Made by a program: the position numbers and the translations under genes
Notes under the pieces: model-generated
What the model was told of the DNA's origin: nothing
The model's input: the letters and a program-made list of their open reading frames with translations, nothing else
The model's database searches: none
Source of the DNA: Rhizomonospora bruguierae
GTDB lineage: Bacteria > Actinomycetota > Actinomycetes > Mycobacteriales > Micromonosporaceae
DNA: 64,000 nt
Direction: 5' to 3'
Assembly: GCF_018397995.1 (NCBI RefSeq)
Contig: NZ_BBQH01000019.1
Coordinates: 62,001-126,000, forward strand
In this document: positions 51,280 to 60,986 of the stretch, piece by piece
How positions within the stretch are numbered: the first letter of the stretch is position 1
Layout: every line of letters begins with the position of its first letter

Positions 51280-51614
51280 CCGCGCCCCGGCCGGATCACC
51301 GTTCCCGACCTCGCGATCACGACCAGGATCGAGATGCTCGAGCCGATCGTCGAGGCGTCCTCCGCCCGGCTGGTCTGCGAGATCGTTTCGCCGGTAACGC
51401 GGCAACCGACAAGATCCTCAAGATGCACCACTACGCCGCGGCCGGCATCGAGTGGTACCTCCCGGTCGAGCAGCAGACCGGGGCCCTTGACCTCTACCGG
51501 CTCGAAGGCGAGCACTACGTGGGGCACGCCGCCGCCCAGCGGGGCGAGAAGCTGGTCATGACCGAGCCGGTCGAGGCGGTCCTGGAACCCGACTCGCTCG
51601 CGCCGCAGAGCTGA
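51280..51614 (+). pseudogene. Uma2-family endonuclease, truncated and frameshifted
   Basis: One frame gives TVPDLAITTRIEMLEPIVEA then RLVCEIVSP, the D...E core of Uma2 nucleases. Near 51393 it must shift by one base to give NAATDKILKMHHYAAAGIEW and YLPVEQQTGALDLYRLEGEH, the usual K-M-x-Y-A-x-x-GI-x-WYL continuation. The N-terminal half of the family (first 60-80 residues) is not found. Loss of one G in the CCGG of TCGCCGGTAACG would explain the shift. A decayed gene between the S9 gene and tldD. Confidence 0.75.
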
Positions 51615-51684
51615 CCTGCCGCCGGCCGCCGGCCGCCCGCCTGAGCGTCCGCCGGGCCGCGGGCGGGTCGCATAGGGTGCGTGG

Positions 51685-53109
51685 ATGAGCGAGTTCGACA
51701 CGGCCGCCCGGGCAGTGCAGGCGGCCCTGGACGCGGGCGCGCGGTACGCGGACGTCCGGATCATGCACCGGCGGACGGAGTCGATGTCCGCGCGCAACGG
51801 GGAGATCGAGGACGTCGGGCAGTACGAGAGCGCCGGCGTCGGGGTACGGGCGCTGGTCGGTTCGGGTTGGGGCTTCTTCGCGGTGCCGGACCTGTCCGAG
51901 ACGGCGGCGCGGGCGGCCGGGGCGCGGGCGGCGGAAATCGCGGCGGCGAGCGCGCGGGTGCCGGGGCCGGCGGCGGATCTGGTGCCGGTGGCGGCGTCCA
52001 CGGGGTCGTGGGCCTCGGAGTGCGCGGTCGACCCGCTGGCGGTACCACTGTCCACAAAGGGCGACCTGCTGGTGCACGCCACGAAGGCGATGGTGGACGG
52101 TGGCGCGGACGTGGCCGAGGGCTCGTACGCGGTGTGGGACACCGCGAAGTGGTTCGTCTCCAGCGAGGGGCACCGGATCGACCAGCGGATCCGTGAGTGC
52201 GGGGCGGACATCGCGGCGACCGCGGTCGGCGAGGGTGAGACGCAGCGCCGCTCGCACGCCCAGTACGGGACGCAGGGCTGGGAGCTGATCGAGGCGCAGA
52301 ACCTGCTGGAGCGGGCACCGCGGCTGGCGGACGAGGCGCGGGCACTGCTGACCGCCCCGCTGTGCCCGGCGGGCGAGACCTCGCTGATCCTCGGCGGCGA
52401 GCAGTTGGCGCTGCAGATCCACGAGTCGGTGGGGCACGCGATCGAGCTGGACCGGATCCTCGGCTGGGAGGCCGCGTTCGCGGGCACGTCCTGGCTGGAC
52501 CTGAGCCGGCTGGGCGACCTGCGGTACGGGTCCGAGCTGATGAACATCACGATCGACCCCACCATCCCCGGCGCGCTGGGCTCGTTCGGGTTCGACGACG
52601 AGGGCACTCCGGCCCGGTCGCGGGACGCGGTGCGCGAGGGCATCTGGGTGGGTGTGCTGGCCGGGCGGGATTCGGCCGCGGTGGCCGGGCTCGACTACGG
52701 CGGCAGCGTGCGGTCCGACGGCTGGGCGCGGCTGCCGATGGTGCGGATGACGAATGTGGGGCTGGAACCCGGCCCGCACACGCTCGAGGAGATCATCGCC
52801 GGCACCGACGACGGGGTCTACATGGAGACCAACCGGTCCTGGTCGATCGACGACCGGCGGCTCAACTTCCAGTTCGGGTGCGAGATCGGGTACGAGGTGA
52901 AGAACGGCAGGCTGGGCCGGATGCTGCGCAACCCCACGTACACGGGGATCGGGCCGCGGTTCTGGCAGTCGATGGACATGCTCTCCAACGAGATCGTGGC
53001 GTGGGGGACGCCGAACTGCGGCAAGGGCCAACCGGGGCAGATCGGCCACACCGGACACCCGGCGGCGCCGGCCCGGTTCCGCAACGTCCGCGTGGGGGTA
53101 CGGGCGTGA
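51685..53109 (+). CDS. tldD: TldD metalloprotease subunit
   Basis: 474 residues from the ATG at 51685. The TldD zinc motif is in LALQIHESVGHAIELDRILG (HExxxH). The start MSEFDTAARAVQAALDAGAR with YADVR is typical. TldD and TldE form a heterodimer that removes leader or tail residues from modified peptides (microcin B17, PQQ-like and other substrates) and degrades toxin/antitoxin proteins. Downstream, three micro-ORFs link it to tldE. Confidence 0.94.
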   Translation: MSEFDTAARAVQAALDAGARYADVRIMHRRTESMSARNGEIEDVGQYESAGVGVRALVGSGWGFFAVPDLSETAARAAGARAAEIAAASARVPGPAADLVPVAASTGSWASECAVDPLAVPLSTKGDLLVHATKAMVDGGADVAEGSYAVWDTAKWFVSSEGHRIDQRIRECGADIAATAVGEGETQRRSHAQYGTQGWELIEAQNLLERAPRLADEARALLTAPLCPAGETSLILGGEQLALQIHESVGHAIELDRILGWEAAFAGTSWLDLSRLGDLRYGSELMNITIDPTIPGALGSFGFDDEGTPARSRDAVREGIWVGVLAGRDSAAVAGLDYGGSVRSDGWARLPMVRMTNVGLEPGPHTLEEIIAGTDDGVYMETNRSWSIDDRRLNFQFGCEIGYEVKNGRLGRMLRNPTYTGIGPRFWQSMDMLSNEIVAWGTPNCGKGQPGQIGHTGHPAAPARFRNVRVGVRA

Positions 53110-53198
53110 GCGCGAGGAGCGCCCGGAGCGCGCCGGACCGAAGGACCGGCGGCCGCGCAGGAAGCACCGCAGTCGCGAACGAAAGGCAGACACCGTGA
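53106..53198 (+). CDS. Cistron-bridging micro-ORF, unit 1 (30 codons)
   Basis: GTG at 53106 overlaps the tldD TGA (GTGA). The 30-residue peptide begins VSARSARSAP, then DRRTGGRA, and ends [12 protein letters not shown]. It stops at a TGA that overlaps the next unit's GTG. The unit step is 89 bp, so each unit is in a different frame from the one before. GAAAGG lies 8 nt before the next GTG and can serve as its ribosome binding site. Confidence 0.7.
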   Translation: MSARSARSAPDRRTGGRAGSTAVANERQTP

Positions 53199-53287
53199 GC
53201 GCGAGGAGCGCCCGGAGCGCGCCGGACCGAAGGACCGGCGGCCGCGCAGGAAGCACCGCAGTCGCGAACGAAAGGCAGACACCGTGA
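53195..53287 (+). CDS. Cistron-bridging micro-ORF, unit 2 (30 codons)
   Basis: Same sequence as unit 1. Starts at the GTG overlapping the unit 1 stop and ends at a TGA overlapping the unit 3 GTG. Whether the peptide accumulates is unknown; the coupled arrangement suggests a role in passing ribosomes to tldE. Confidence 0.68.
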   Translation: MSARSARSAPDRRTGGRAGSTAVANERQTP

Positions 53288-53376
53288 GCGCGAGGAGCGC
53301 CCGCAGCGCGCCGGACCGAAGGACCGGCGGCCGCGCAGGAAGCACCGCAGTCGCGAACGAAAGGCAGACACCGTGA
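53284..53376 (+). CDS. Cistron-bridging micro-ORF, unit 3 (30 codons)
   Basis: Encodes the same 30 residues as units 1 and 2 with one synonymous substitution. Its TGA at 53374-53376 overlaps the GTG start of tldE at 53373, so tldE depends on re-initiation after this unit or on the AAAGG 8 nt before its GTG. Confidence 0.68.
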   Translation: MSARSARSAPDRRTGGRAGSTAVANERQTP

Positions 53377-54743
53377 GTGAGCTGGATGTCGCCGCCCAGG
53401 TGCTGGAGTTGGTCCGCGCGGCGGCGGGCGGCGCGGAGGCCGAGGTGTCGGTGGACCGCAGCGTGTTGGCGCTGACCCGGTTCGCCACCTCCCACATCCA
53501 CCAGAACGTCGCGGACGACACGACCTCGGTCCGCTTGCGGCTGCACCTGGCGGGGCGCACGGCGAGCGGCACGACCACGGTCACCGACCCGGCGGGGCTG
53601 CGCGGCCTGGTCGAGCGGACCGTCGCGGCGGCCCGGCTCTCGCCCGCCGACCCGGGCTGGCCGGGGCTGGCGCCGCCCGCCCCGGTGCGGGAGCAGACCT
53701 GGGACGAGGCGACCGCACACGCCACGCCGGCGGAGCGGGCGGAGCGGGTCCGGGACTTCGTGGCGGCGGCGGAGGGCATGCAGACCGCCGGGTACTGCCG
53801 CACGGTCCGGTGGACGGGAGCGTTCGCCAACTCGGCCGGGCACTGCGCGACCGGGCGGACCGCGAGCGCGGCGCTGGACGGCATCGCCCGCCGGCCGGGG
53901 GCCGACGGGGTGGCGCGGCTGCTCGCCGGGCGCCTGTCGGAGGTGGACGGCGTGGTGTTGGGTGCCCGCGCGGCGGCCAAGGCGGCGGCGGGCGCCGACC
54001 CGGTGGAGTTGCCGCCGGGGCACTACGAGGTGGTGATGGAGCCGAACGCGGTCTCCGACCTGCTGAACAACCTGGCCCTGTTCGGCTTCAACGGCCGGCT
54101 GGTCACGCAGCGGCGCTCGTTCGCGGAGCCGGGCGCGGACCAGTTCGACCCGTCGCTCACGCTGCTGGACGACCCGGTGCTGACCGCGCCGTACGACTCG
54201 GAGGGCACGCCGAAGCGAACGATCCCGCTGGTCGAGGCGGGGCGGACCGTGGCGGTCGCGCACGACCGGCGCAGCGGGGCCGAGGCGGGTTCCGCGTCGA
54301 CCGGGCACGCGCCGCCGGACGGGCCGAGCAGTTGGGGCGCCATCCCGCTGGACATGGCGCTGGCCCCGGGCGACCCGGATGCCCCGCCGGCCGCCGAGGT
54401 CGCCGGCCCGGTGGTGGACAGTTCCGCCGCCGAGTTGGTGGCGAAGGTGAGCCGGGGTCTGCTGGTGACCGACCTCTGGTACACGCGGGTGCTGGACGAG
54501 CGGACGCTGGCGGTCACCGGGCTCACCCGCAACGGGGTGTGGCTGATCGAGGACGGTGTTGTCACCCGCCCGGTCCAGAACTTCCGGTTCACCCAGTCGT
54601 ATCCGCGGGCGCTGGCGCCGGGCGCGGTGCTGGGCGTGGGGGCCACCGCGGCCCGCGTACCGGACAACTGGGCGCTCGGCGGGTACCTCGCGCCCGCCCT
54701 GCACCTGGCGTCGTGGCACTTCACGGGCGGTGCCTCCGGCTGA
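53373..54743 (+). CDS. tldE: TldE/PmbA subunit (non-zinc partner of TldD)
   Basis: 456 residues from the GTG at 53373. The partner fold is shown by RFATSHIHQNVADDTTSVRL, VVMEPNAVSDLLNNLALFGF, YDSEGTPKRTIPLVEAG and LLVTDLWYTRVLDERTLAVT. It lacks the HExxxH motif of TldD, as expected for TldE. Overlaps micro-ORF unit 3. In this lineage no RiPP cluster is next to the pair, so it may have a general quality-control role. Confidence 0.93.
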   Translation: MSELDVAAQVLELVRAAAGGAEAEVSVDRSVLALTRFATSHIHQNVADDTTSVRLRLHLAGRTASGTTTVTDPAGLRGLVERTVAAARLSPADPGWPGLAPPAPVREQTWDEATAHATPAERAERVRDFVAAAEGMQTAGYCRTVRWTGAFANSAGHCATGRTASAALDGIARRPGADGVARLLAGRLSEVDGVVLGARAAAKAAAGADPVELPPGHYEVVMEPNAVSDLLNNLALFGFNGRLVTQRRSFAEPGADQFDPSLTLLDDPVLTAPYDSEGTPKRTIPLVEAGRTVAVAHDRRSGAEAGSASTGHAPPDGPSSWGAIPLDMALAPGDPDAPPAAEVAGPVVDSSAAELVAKVSRGLLVTDLWYTRVLDERTLAVTGLTRNGVWLIEDGVVTRPVQNFRFTQSYPRALAPGAVLGVGATAARVPDNWALGGYLAPALHLASWHFTGGASG

Positions 54744-54985
54744 CCGGCGGCCGGGGGCGCGGGCGTCGTTTTTCGGTGCGCGGTAGTGAAGTTATGCACA
54801 ACGACGCCCTAAACGCGCGCTCTGGCTTCCTTACGGCCGTCTTACGGGCGAGACTCTCCCTTCGCACGTTCCCCACACCACGCGGCGTAACGTGTGCACA
54901 ATGCGGACGCTGGTAGCGCGGCCGGAGGCCGAGGCGTGCCGGACGCGCCGCGCCCGCTGATCACCCGCCCGTCAGGGAGAACAAC

Positions 54986-55801
54986 ATGACGACGACGGCA
55001 ACGAGGCCGGCCGCTGGTGCCCGGCCACGCGCCGCAATCTTGGCGAAGACGCTACGGACCGACCGGTGGTGGGCCAGCCCCCTCGGGATCGCGATCATCC
55101 TGGCGATCTTCGTGATCTACTCGACCGTCCGCATCTTCATGGGCAAGCACTACTGGGTGGGCGAGGGGCACTACCTCACCCCGCTGTACTCGCCGTGCGT
55201 CAGCAAGTCCTGTGTACCGGGCTCGTCGCACTTCGGTACCCCGCTGCCCAAGTTCCCGTTTTTCATCCCGCTGGGCGCCCTGGTGTTCCCGATCGTGGCT
55301 GGCTTCCGGGTGACCTGCTACTACTACCGCAAGGCCGGCTACCGGTCGCTGTGGCTGTCGCCGCAGGCGTGCGCCGTGCGCGAGCCGCACGCCAAGTACA
55401 CCGGCGAGACCCGCTTCCCGCTGATCTTCATGAACTCGCACCGGTACTTCTTCTACCTGGCGAGCCTCGTGCTGCTGATCAACATCTACGACGCCGTGCT
55501 GGCCTTCCACGGCCGGGACGGCGGGTTCGGCCTGGGCGTGGGCACGCTGATCATCTGCGCCAACGTCGCCCTGCTGGCCGGCTACACGCTCTCCTGCCAC
55601 GCCTGCCGCCACGTGGTCGGGGGGCGGCTCAAGCACTTCTCCAAGCACCCGCTGCGGTACCGGTTCTGGACCTTCGTGTCGAAGCTGAACGGCCGGCACG
55701 GCACCTTCGCGATGGCTTCGCTGCTCAGCGTGATGATCACTGACGCGTACATCATGGCGGTCTCCGCGCAGTGGATCACCGACCTGCGGATCTTCAACTA
55801 G
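54986..55801 (+). CDS. sdhC: Succinate dehydrogenase membrane anchor (Sdh1 type)
   Basis: 271 residues. About five membrane segments: PLGIAIILAIFVIYSTVRIF, FFIPLGALVFPIVAGF, YFFYLASLVLLINIYDAVLA, GVGTLIICANVALLAGYTLS and FAMASLLSVMITDAYIMAVS. His residues in FMNSHRYFFYL and SCHACRHVVGG are candidates for heme ligands. It belongs to the single-anchor actinobacterial Sdh1 (Rv0249c-like) enzymes and lies 10 bp before sdhA. The 242 bp upstream hold the operon promoter; the palindrome-containing TAACGTGTGCACAATG near 54888-54903 may be regulatory. Confidence 0.9.
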   Translation: MTTTATRPAAGARPRAAILAKTLRTDRWWASPLGIAIILAIFVIYSTVRIFMGKHYWVGEGHYLTPLYSPCVSKSCVPGSSHFGTPLPKFPFFIPLGALVFPIVAGFRVTCYYYRKAGYRSLWLSPQACAVREPHAKYTGETRFPLIFMNSHRYFFYLASLVLLINIYDAVLAFHGRDGGFGLGVGTLIICANVALLAGYTLSCHACRHVVGGRLKHFSKHPLRYRFWTFVSKLNGRHGTFAMASLLSVMITDAYIMAVSAQWITDLRIFN

Positions 55802-55811
55802 GGGCCCGGCG

Positions 55812-57722
55812 ATGACGACCAATCGAATCGAACGACACCACTACGACGTGGTCGTGATCGGCGCCGGCGGCGCCGGCCTGCGCGCCGCGATCGAGGCCCG
55901 GCTGGCGGGCAAGCGCACCGCGATCATCTCCAAGTCGCTGTTCGGCAAGGCCCACACGGTCATGGCCGAGGGCGGCGCCGCGGCCGCGATGGGCAACGTG
56001 AACAGCAACGACAACTGGATGGTCCACTTCCGCGACACCATGCGCGGCGGGAAATTCCTGAACAACTTCCGGATGGCCGAACTGCACGCCAAGGAGGCGC
56101 CGGAGCGGATCTGGGAGCTGGAGACCTACGGCGCGCTGTTCGACCGCACCAAGGACGGCAAGATCTCGCAGCGCAACTTCGGCGGCCACGAGTACCCGCG
56201 GCTGGCGCACGTCGGCGACCGGACCGGCCTGGAGCTGATCCGCACCCTCCAGCAGAAGATCGTCTCGCTCCAGCAGGAGGACAAGCGGCAGTACGGCGAC
56301 TACGACGCCCGCATCCGCGTCTTCGCCGAGACCACGATCACCGAGCTGATCCTGGACGGGGACCGGGTCGCCGGCGCGTTCGGGTACCGCCGGGAGGACG
56401 GCGAGTTCCTGCTGTTCGAGGCGCCGGCGATCGTGCTGGCGACCGGCGGCGTCGGCCGCTCCTACAAGGTCACCTCGAACTCGTGGGAGTACACCGGCGA
56501 CGGGCACGCGCTCGCCCTGCGCGCCGGCGCGAACCTGATCAACATGGAGTTCCTCCAGTTCCACCCCACCGGCATGGTCTGGCCGCCCTCGGTGAAGGGC
56601 ATCCTGGTCACCGAGTCGGTCCGCGGCGACGGCGGGGTGCTGAAGAACTCCGAGGGCAAGCGGTTCATGTTCAACTACGTCCCCGACGTGTTCCGCAAGC
56701 AGTACGCGGAGACGGAGGAGGAGGCGGACCGCTGGTACACCGACCCGGACCACAACCGGCGCCCGCCGGAGCTGCTCCCCCGGGACGAGGTGGCCCGCGC
56801 GATCAACGCCGAGGTGAAGGCCGGCCGCGGCTCCCCCGCCGGCGGCGTCTACCTGGACGTCTCCACCCGGATGCCGGCCGAGACCATCATCAAGCGGCTG
56901 CCGTCGATGCATCACCAATTCAAGGAACTGGCCGACGTCGACATCACCAAGGAGGCCATGGAGGTCGGCCCGACCTGCCACTACGTCATGGGCGGGGTCG
57001 AGGTGGACCCCGACACGGGCGCCACGATCGGCCAGGTGCGCGGCCTGTTCGCCGCGGGCGAGGTCTCCGGCGGCATGCACGGCTCCAACCGCCTCGGCGG
57101 CAACTCCCTGTCCGACCTGCTGGTCTTCGGCAAGCGGGCCGGCGAGTACGCGGCGGCCTACGCCGACTCGCTGCCCGCCCGCCCGAAGGTGTCGCAGGCC
57201 CTGGTCGACACGGCGGTGGACGCGGCGCTGGCGCCGCTGTCCCGGGACGGCGAGAACCCGTACACCCTCCAGCAGGACCTTCAGGCGGTCATGGGCGACC
57301 TGGTCGGCATCATCCGCCGCCGGGGCGAACTGCAGGACGCGCTGGTCCGGCTGGCCGAGCTGAAGGAGCGGGTGGCGAAGGTCAGCGCGAGCGGCGGCCG
57401 GCGGTACAACCCTGGCTGGCACCTGGCGCTGGACCTGCGCAACATGCTGGTCGTCTCGGAGTGCACGGCGAAGGCCGCGCTGGAGCGGGAGGAGTCCCGC
57501 GGCGGGCACACCCGGGAGGACTTCCCGGCGATGGACCCGAACTGGCGCCGCCTGAACCTGGTCACCTCGCTGGAGGGCGACGAGGTGCTGCTCTCCCGCA
57601 AGCCGGTGCCCGAGATGCGCCCGGAGCTCATCACCCTGTTCGATCGGGTTGAGCTGTCGAAGTACCTGACCGACGAGGAGCTGGCCGGCTTTGACGCCCT
57701 GGCCGAGGAGGCGAGCAACTGA
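55812..57722 (+). CDS. sdhA: Succinate dehydrogenase/fumarate reductase flavoprotein
   Basis: 636 residues. FAD-binding VVIGAGGAGLRAAIEARLAG near residue 14. The FAD-attachment region reads LFGKAHTVMAEGGAAAAMG, with the His (KAHT) that normally carries FAD. Active-site elements FLQFHPTGMV, VRGDGGVLKNSEGKRFM and the R/H pair in HYVMGGVEVDPDTG are present. ATGA overlap with sdhB. The sequence style matches the Sdh1 class of actinobacteria. Confidence 0.95.
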   Translation: MTTNRIERHHYDVVVIGAGGAGLRAAIEARLAGKRTAIISKSLFGKAHTVMAEGGAAAAMGNVNSNDNWMVHFRDTMRGGKFLNNFRMAELHAKEAPERIWELETYGALFDRTKDGKISQRNFGGHEYPRLAHVGDRTGLELIRTLQQKIVSLQQEDKRQYGDYDARIRVFAETTITELILDGDRVAGAFGYRREDGEFLLFEAPAIVLATGGVGRSYKVTSNSWEYTGDGHALALRAGANLINMEFLQFHPTGMVWPPSVKGILVTESVRGDGGVLKNSEGKRFMFNYVPDVFRKQYAETEEEADRWYTDPDHNRRPPELLPRDEVARAINAEVKAGRGSPAGGVYLDVSTRMPAETIIKRLPSMHHQFKELADVDITKEAMEVGPTCHYVMGGVEVDPDTGATIGQVRGLFAAGEVSGGMHGSNRLGGNSLSDLLVFGKRAGEYAAAYADSLPARPKVSQALVDTAVDAALAPLSRDGENPYTLQQDLQAVMGDLVGIIRRRGELQDALVRLAELKERVAKVSASGGRRYNPGWHLALDLRNMLVVSECTAKAALEREESRGGHTREDFPAMDPNWRRLNLVTSLEGDEVLLSRKPVPEMRPELITLFDRVELSKYLTDEELAGFDALAEEASN

Positions 57723-58735
57723 TGGGCACCAAGCGCCACTTCCGCGTCTGGCGGGGTGATGAGAACGGCGGCGACCTGCAGGATTACCAGGTCGAGGTGA
57801 ACGAGGGCGAGGTGGTCCTGGACGTCATCCACCGGCTCCAGGCCACCCAGGCGCCCGACCTGGCCTGCCGCTGGAACTGCAAGGCGGGCAAGTGCGGCTC
57901 GTGCTCCATGGAGATCAACGGTCGCCCCCGCCTCGGGTGCATGACCCGGATGTCCACCTTCGAGGAGAACGAGACCGTCACGGTCACCCCGTTGCGCACG
58001 TTCCCGATCGTCCGGGACCTGGTCACCGACGTCGAATTCAACTACGTGAAGGCCCGGGAGACCCCGGCGTTCGCGCCGCCCGCGGACCTCGAGCCCGGCG
58101 AGTACCGGATGCAGCAGGTCGACGTGGAGCGCTCGCAGGAGTTCCGCAAGTGCATCGAGTGCTTCCTGTGCCAGAACGTCTGCCACGTGGTCCGCGACCA
58201 CGAGGAGAACAAGCGCGCCTTTTCCGGACCGCGGTACTTCATCCGCGCCGCCGAGCTGGACATGCACCCGCTCGACGCCAAGGGCGACCGCAAGGAGTAC
58301 GCGCAGGCGCAGCAGGGTCTCGGGTACTGCAACATCACCAAGTGCTGCACCGAGGTATGCCCCGAGCACATCAAGATCACGGACAACGCGATCATCCCGA
58401 TGAAGGAGCGCGTCGTCGATCGGCGGTACGATCCGATCGTGAAACTTGGGCGCAGGATCTTCCGCCGGGATCAGCTCGAGGAGCAGGGCACGCGGCCCGG
58501 TCCGCTGCTCGCGCAGGAGCCGAGCCACCACGCCGAGCCCGGCGCGGACGGGGTCAAGTGGAACCGCCAGGTCGCCCAGGGCCAAGCGGCCGCGGTGGAC
58601 GAGAACGGCCGCCTCCCGCTGTCGGAGTTCACCTTCGACCGCGCGGCCGCCCCGTCCCCGTTCGGCGACGATGTGACCTTCCCGCTCCCGCCGGACGACC
58701 TGAACTACCACCATTCCAATAAGTGGGACACCTGA
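57722..58735 (+). CDS. sdhB: Succinate dehydrogenase iron-sulfur protein with C-terminal extension
   Basis: 337 residues. The [2Fe-2S] ligands are in CRWNCKAGKCGSCSMEINGR and the later C; [4Fe-4S] in CIECFLCQNVCHVV; the third cluster in CNITKCCTEVCPEHI. The conserved fold ends near residue 250 (NAIIPMKERVVDRRYD), the normal end of the family. An extra 85 residues, hydrophilic and Pro/Gln-rich, then carry PSHHAEPGADGVKWNRQVAQ and DDVTFPLPPDDLNYHH. That tail may contact another partner. The start overlaps the sdhA stop by ATGA. Confidence 0.94.
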   Translation: MGTKRHFRVWRGDENGGDLQDYQVEVNEGEVVLDVIHRLQATQAPDLACRWNCKAGKCGSCSMEINGRPRLGCMTRMSTFEENETVTVTPLRTFPIVRDLVTDVEFNYVKARETPAFAPPADLEPGEYRMQQVDVERSQEFRKCIECFLCQNVCHVVRDHEENKRAFSGPRYFIRAAELDMHPLDAKGDRKEYAQAQQGLGYCNITKCCTEVCPEHIKITDNAIIPMKERVVDRRYDPIVKLGRRIFRRDQLEEQGTRPGPLLAQEPSHHAEPGADGVKWNRQVAQGQAAAVDENGRLPLSEFTFDRAAAPSPFGDDVTFPLPPDDLNYHHSNKWDT

Positions 58736-58759
58736 CGGGTCCGATCCGACAATGACCAT

Positions 58760-58805
58760 GAGCGCCGGCTGGGCCCCTCGCGGCCCAGCCGGCGCTCGCG
58801 TTTCC
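58760..58805 (+). terminator. Intrinsic terminator of the sdhCAB operon
   Basis: Perfect 16-bp stem GAGCGCCGGCTGGGCC (58760-58775) and its complement (58782-58797) with a CCTCGC loop, followed by GCGTTTCC. Located 25 nt after the sdhB stop. Confidence 0.85.
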
Positions 58806-58940
58806 ACCGCCCGCCCCGGTGACTGCGGGGCCCCTCAGGGGGCAGTCTGAGGGAATGCGGCAACGGATCCGGACGCCCTCCACGCCCCGTCTCCGTACCC
58901 CCGGCTCAGCCGTCCCTCGCCCGGCGAGCAGGGGCATCGC

Positions 58941-59345
58941 TCAGCTGGCGAGCAGGGGGCGGAGGGCGGCGACGATCGGGGCGTCCGCCGGCAGCCAGAC
59001 CACGCTGTCCAGCTCATCCGCCGCCAGCCAGCGCAGTTCGCCATGCTCCAGCGCCTGCGGCCGGTCACCGTGCACCAGGCGCGCAAGGTACACCTTGAGG
59101 ACGGCCCGCCCGTGCGCCAACCGCACGTCGTCGCCCACCCGGTCGCCGACGTGCACGCGCGCGCCAAGCTCCTCCACACACTCGCGGACCAGCGCGTCGA
59201 CCTCGGTCTCGCCCGGCTCCACCTTGCCGCCGGGGAACTCCCACCGCCCGGCCACCTCGGGCGGGGCCGACCGCTCGCAGGCCAGCACGCGCCCGTCCGC
59301 CACGATGGCGGCACCCACGATCACCCTCAGTCCGGCCGGCGACAC
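58941..59345 (-). CDS. mutT: Nudix hydrolase, MutT-like (8-oxo-dGTP diphosphatase)
   Basis: About 134 residues if the GTG at 59345 is used; a GTG further upstream in the same frame is possible, so the N-terminus is uncertain. The Nudix box is GGKVEPGETEVDALVRECVE followed by ELG. VGAAIVADGRVLACERSAPP before it and RWEFPGGK are typical of MutT. The C-terminal half ends LPADAPIVAALRPLLAS. It would sanitise oxidised nucleotides. Confidence 0.88.
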   Translation of the reverse strand: MSPAGLRVIVGAAIVADGRVLACERSAPPEVAGRWEFPGGKVEPGETEVDALVRECVEELGARVHVGDRVGDDVRLAHGRAVLKVYLARLVHGDRPQALEHGELRWLAADELDSVVWLPADAPIVAALRPLLAS

Positions 59346-59563
59346 GCCAGAGTCGGGACTGACCCCCCGTTCGGTATGCACGACGGGTAAGCCTGCCAGA
59401 TCAATCGGGCGTTCGGGTAGGTCATGCCGTCCAGTAGGTGGGAGATGAGGGGTTTGTGGGCGTCGACACATCCGCGGTGCGGCGGCAAACTGGGAGCACC
59501 GACCGTAGTGACAATACGGCGACGATTTGGCCACAAGCCGGCAACGACGCCTGGAGGTGAGTC

Positions 59564-59884
59564 ATGCGCGCAACCTGGAACAGGAACCCTCGGCACGACT
59601 ACCTCAACGACGCACTGGCTCTCCTCACCGGGTGGACGCGCGACGGCCGAGAGATCAAGCGGACCCTCCTGCTGGACGAGCACCAGCACGCCGCCCTGAC
59701 CGAGCGCATCAAAGTCGTCGCGGACGCGTTACAACTGCGCCCGCGGATCAGCCGCCGCAACGGCCACACCCAGATCCGGGTCGGCGCCCAGGACGGCGAC
59801 AACCTGACCGCCGGCGAAGTGACCCTGGCGGCCCGCATCGAGGACGCCTACCGCACCGTCACCGGCGACGCGTCGAGCGCCTAG
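59564..59884 (+). CDS. Small conserved protein, distantly PCD-like
   Basis: 106 residues from the ATG at 59564, with GGAGGTGA 5 nt upstream. It begins MRATWNRNPRHDYLNDALAL. The part LTERIKVVADALQLRPRIS, NGHTQIRVGAQDGDNLTAGE and VTLAARIEDAYR has the helix-strand-helix order of pterin-4a-carbinolamine dehydratases. The usual H-H-P triad is only partly recognisable. I therefore state a fold resemblance, not an activity. Convergent with ychF (13 bp). Confidence 0.55.
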   Translation: MRATWNRNPRHDYLNDALALLTGWTRDGREIKRTLLLDEHQHAALTERIKVVADALQLRPRISRRNGHTQIRVGAQDGDNLTAGEVTLAARIEDAYRTVTGDASSA

Positions 59885-59897
59885 CTCCCGTCCGGGG

Positions 59898-60986
<1,089 letters not shown>

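Larger units (their letters stand above)
53106..53372 (+). repeat. Three tandem 89-bp units between tldD and tldE
   Basis: Units start at 53106, 53195 and 53284, and the next GTG (tldE) is at 53373, an exact 89-bp period. Units 1 and 2 look identical. Unit 3 differs by one synonymous change (CGG to CGC in codon 7). A related 80-bp unit is at 47857-47940 on the minus strand. Confidence 0.95.

Noticed and set aside
53106-53372. CRISPR array
   Set aside because: The units are directly adjacent 89-bp coding repeats without unique spacers and without cas genes.
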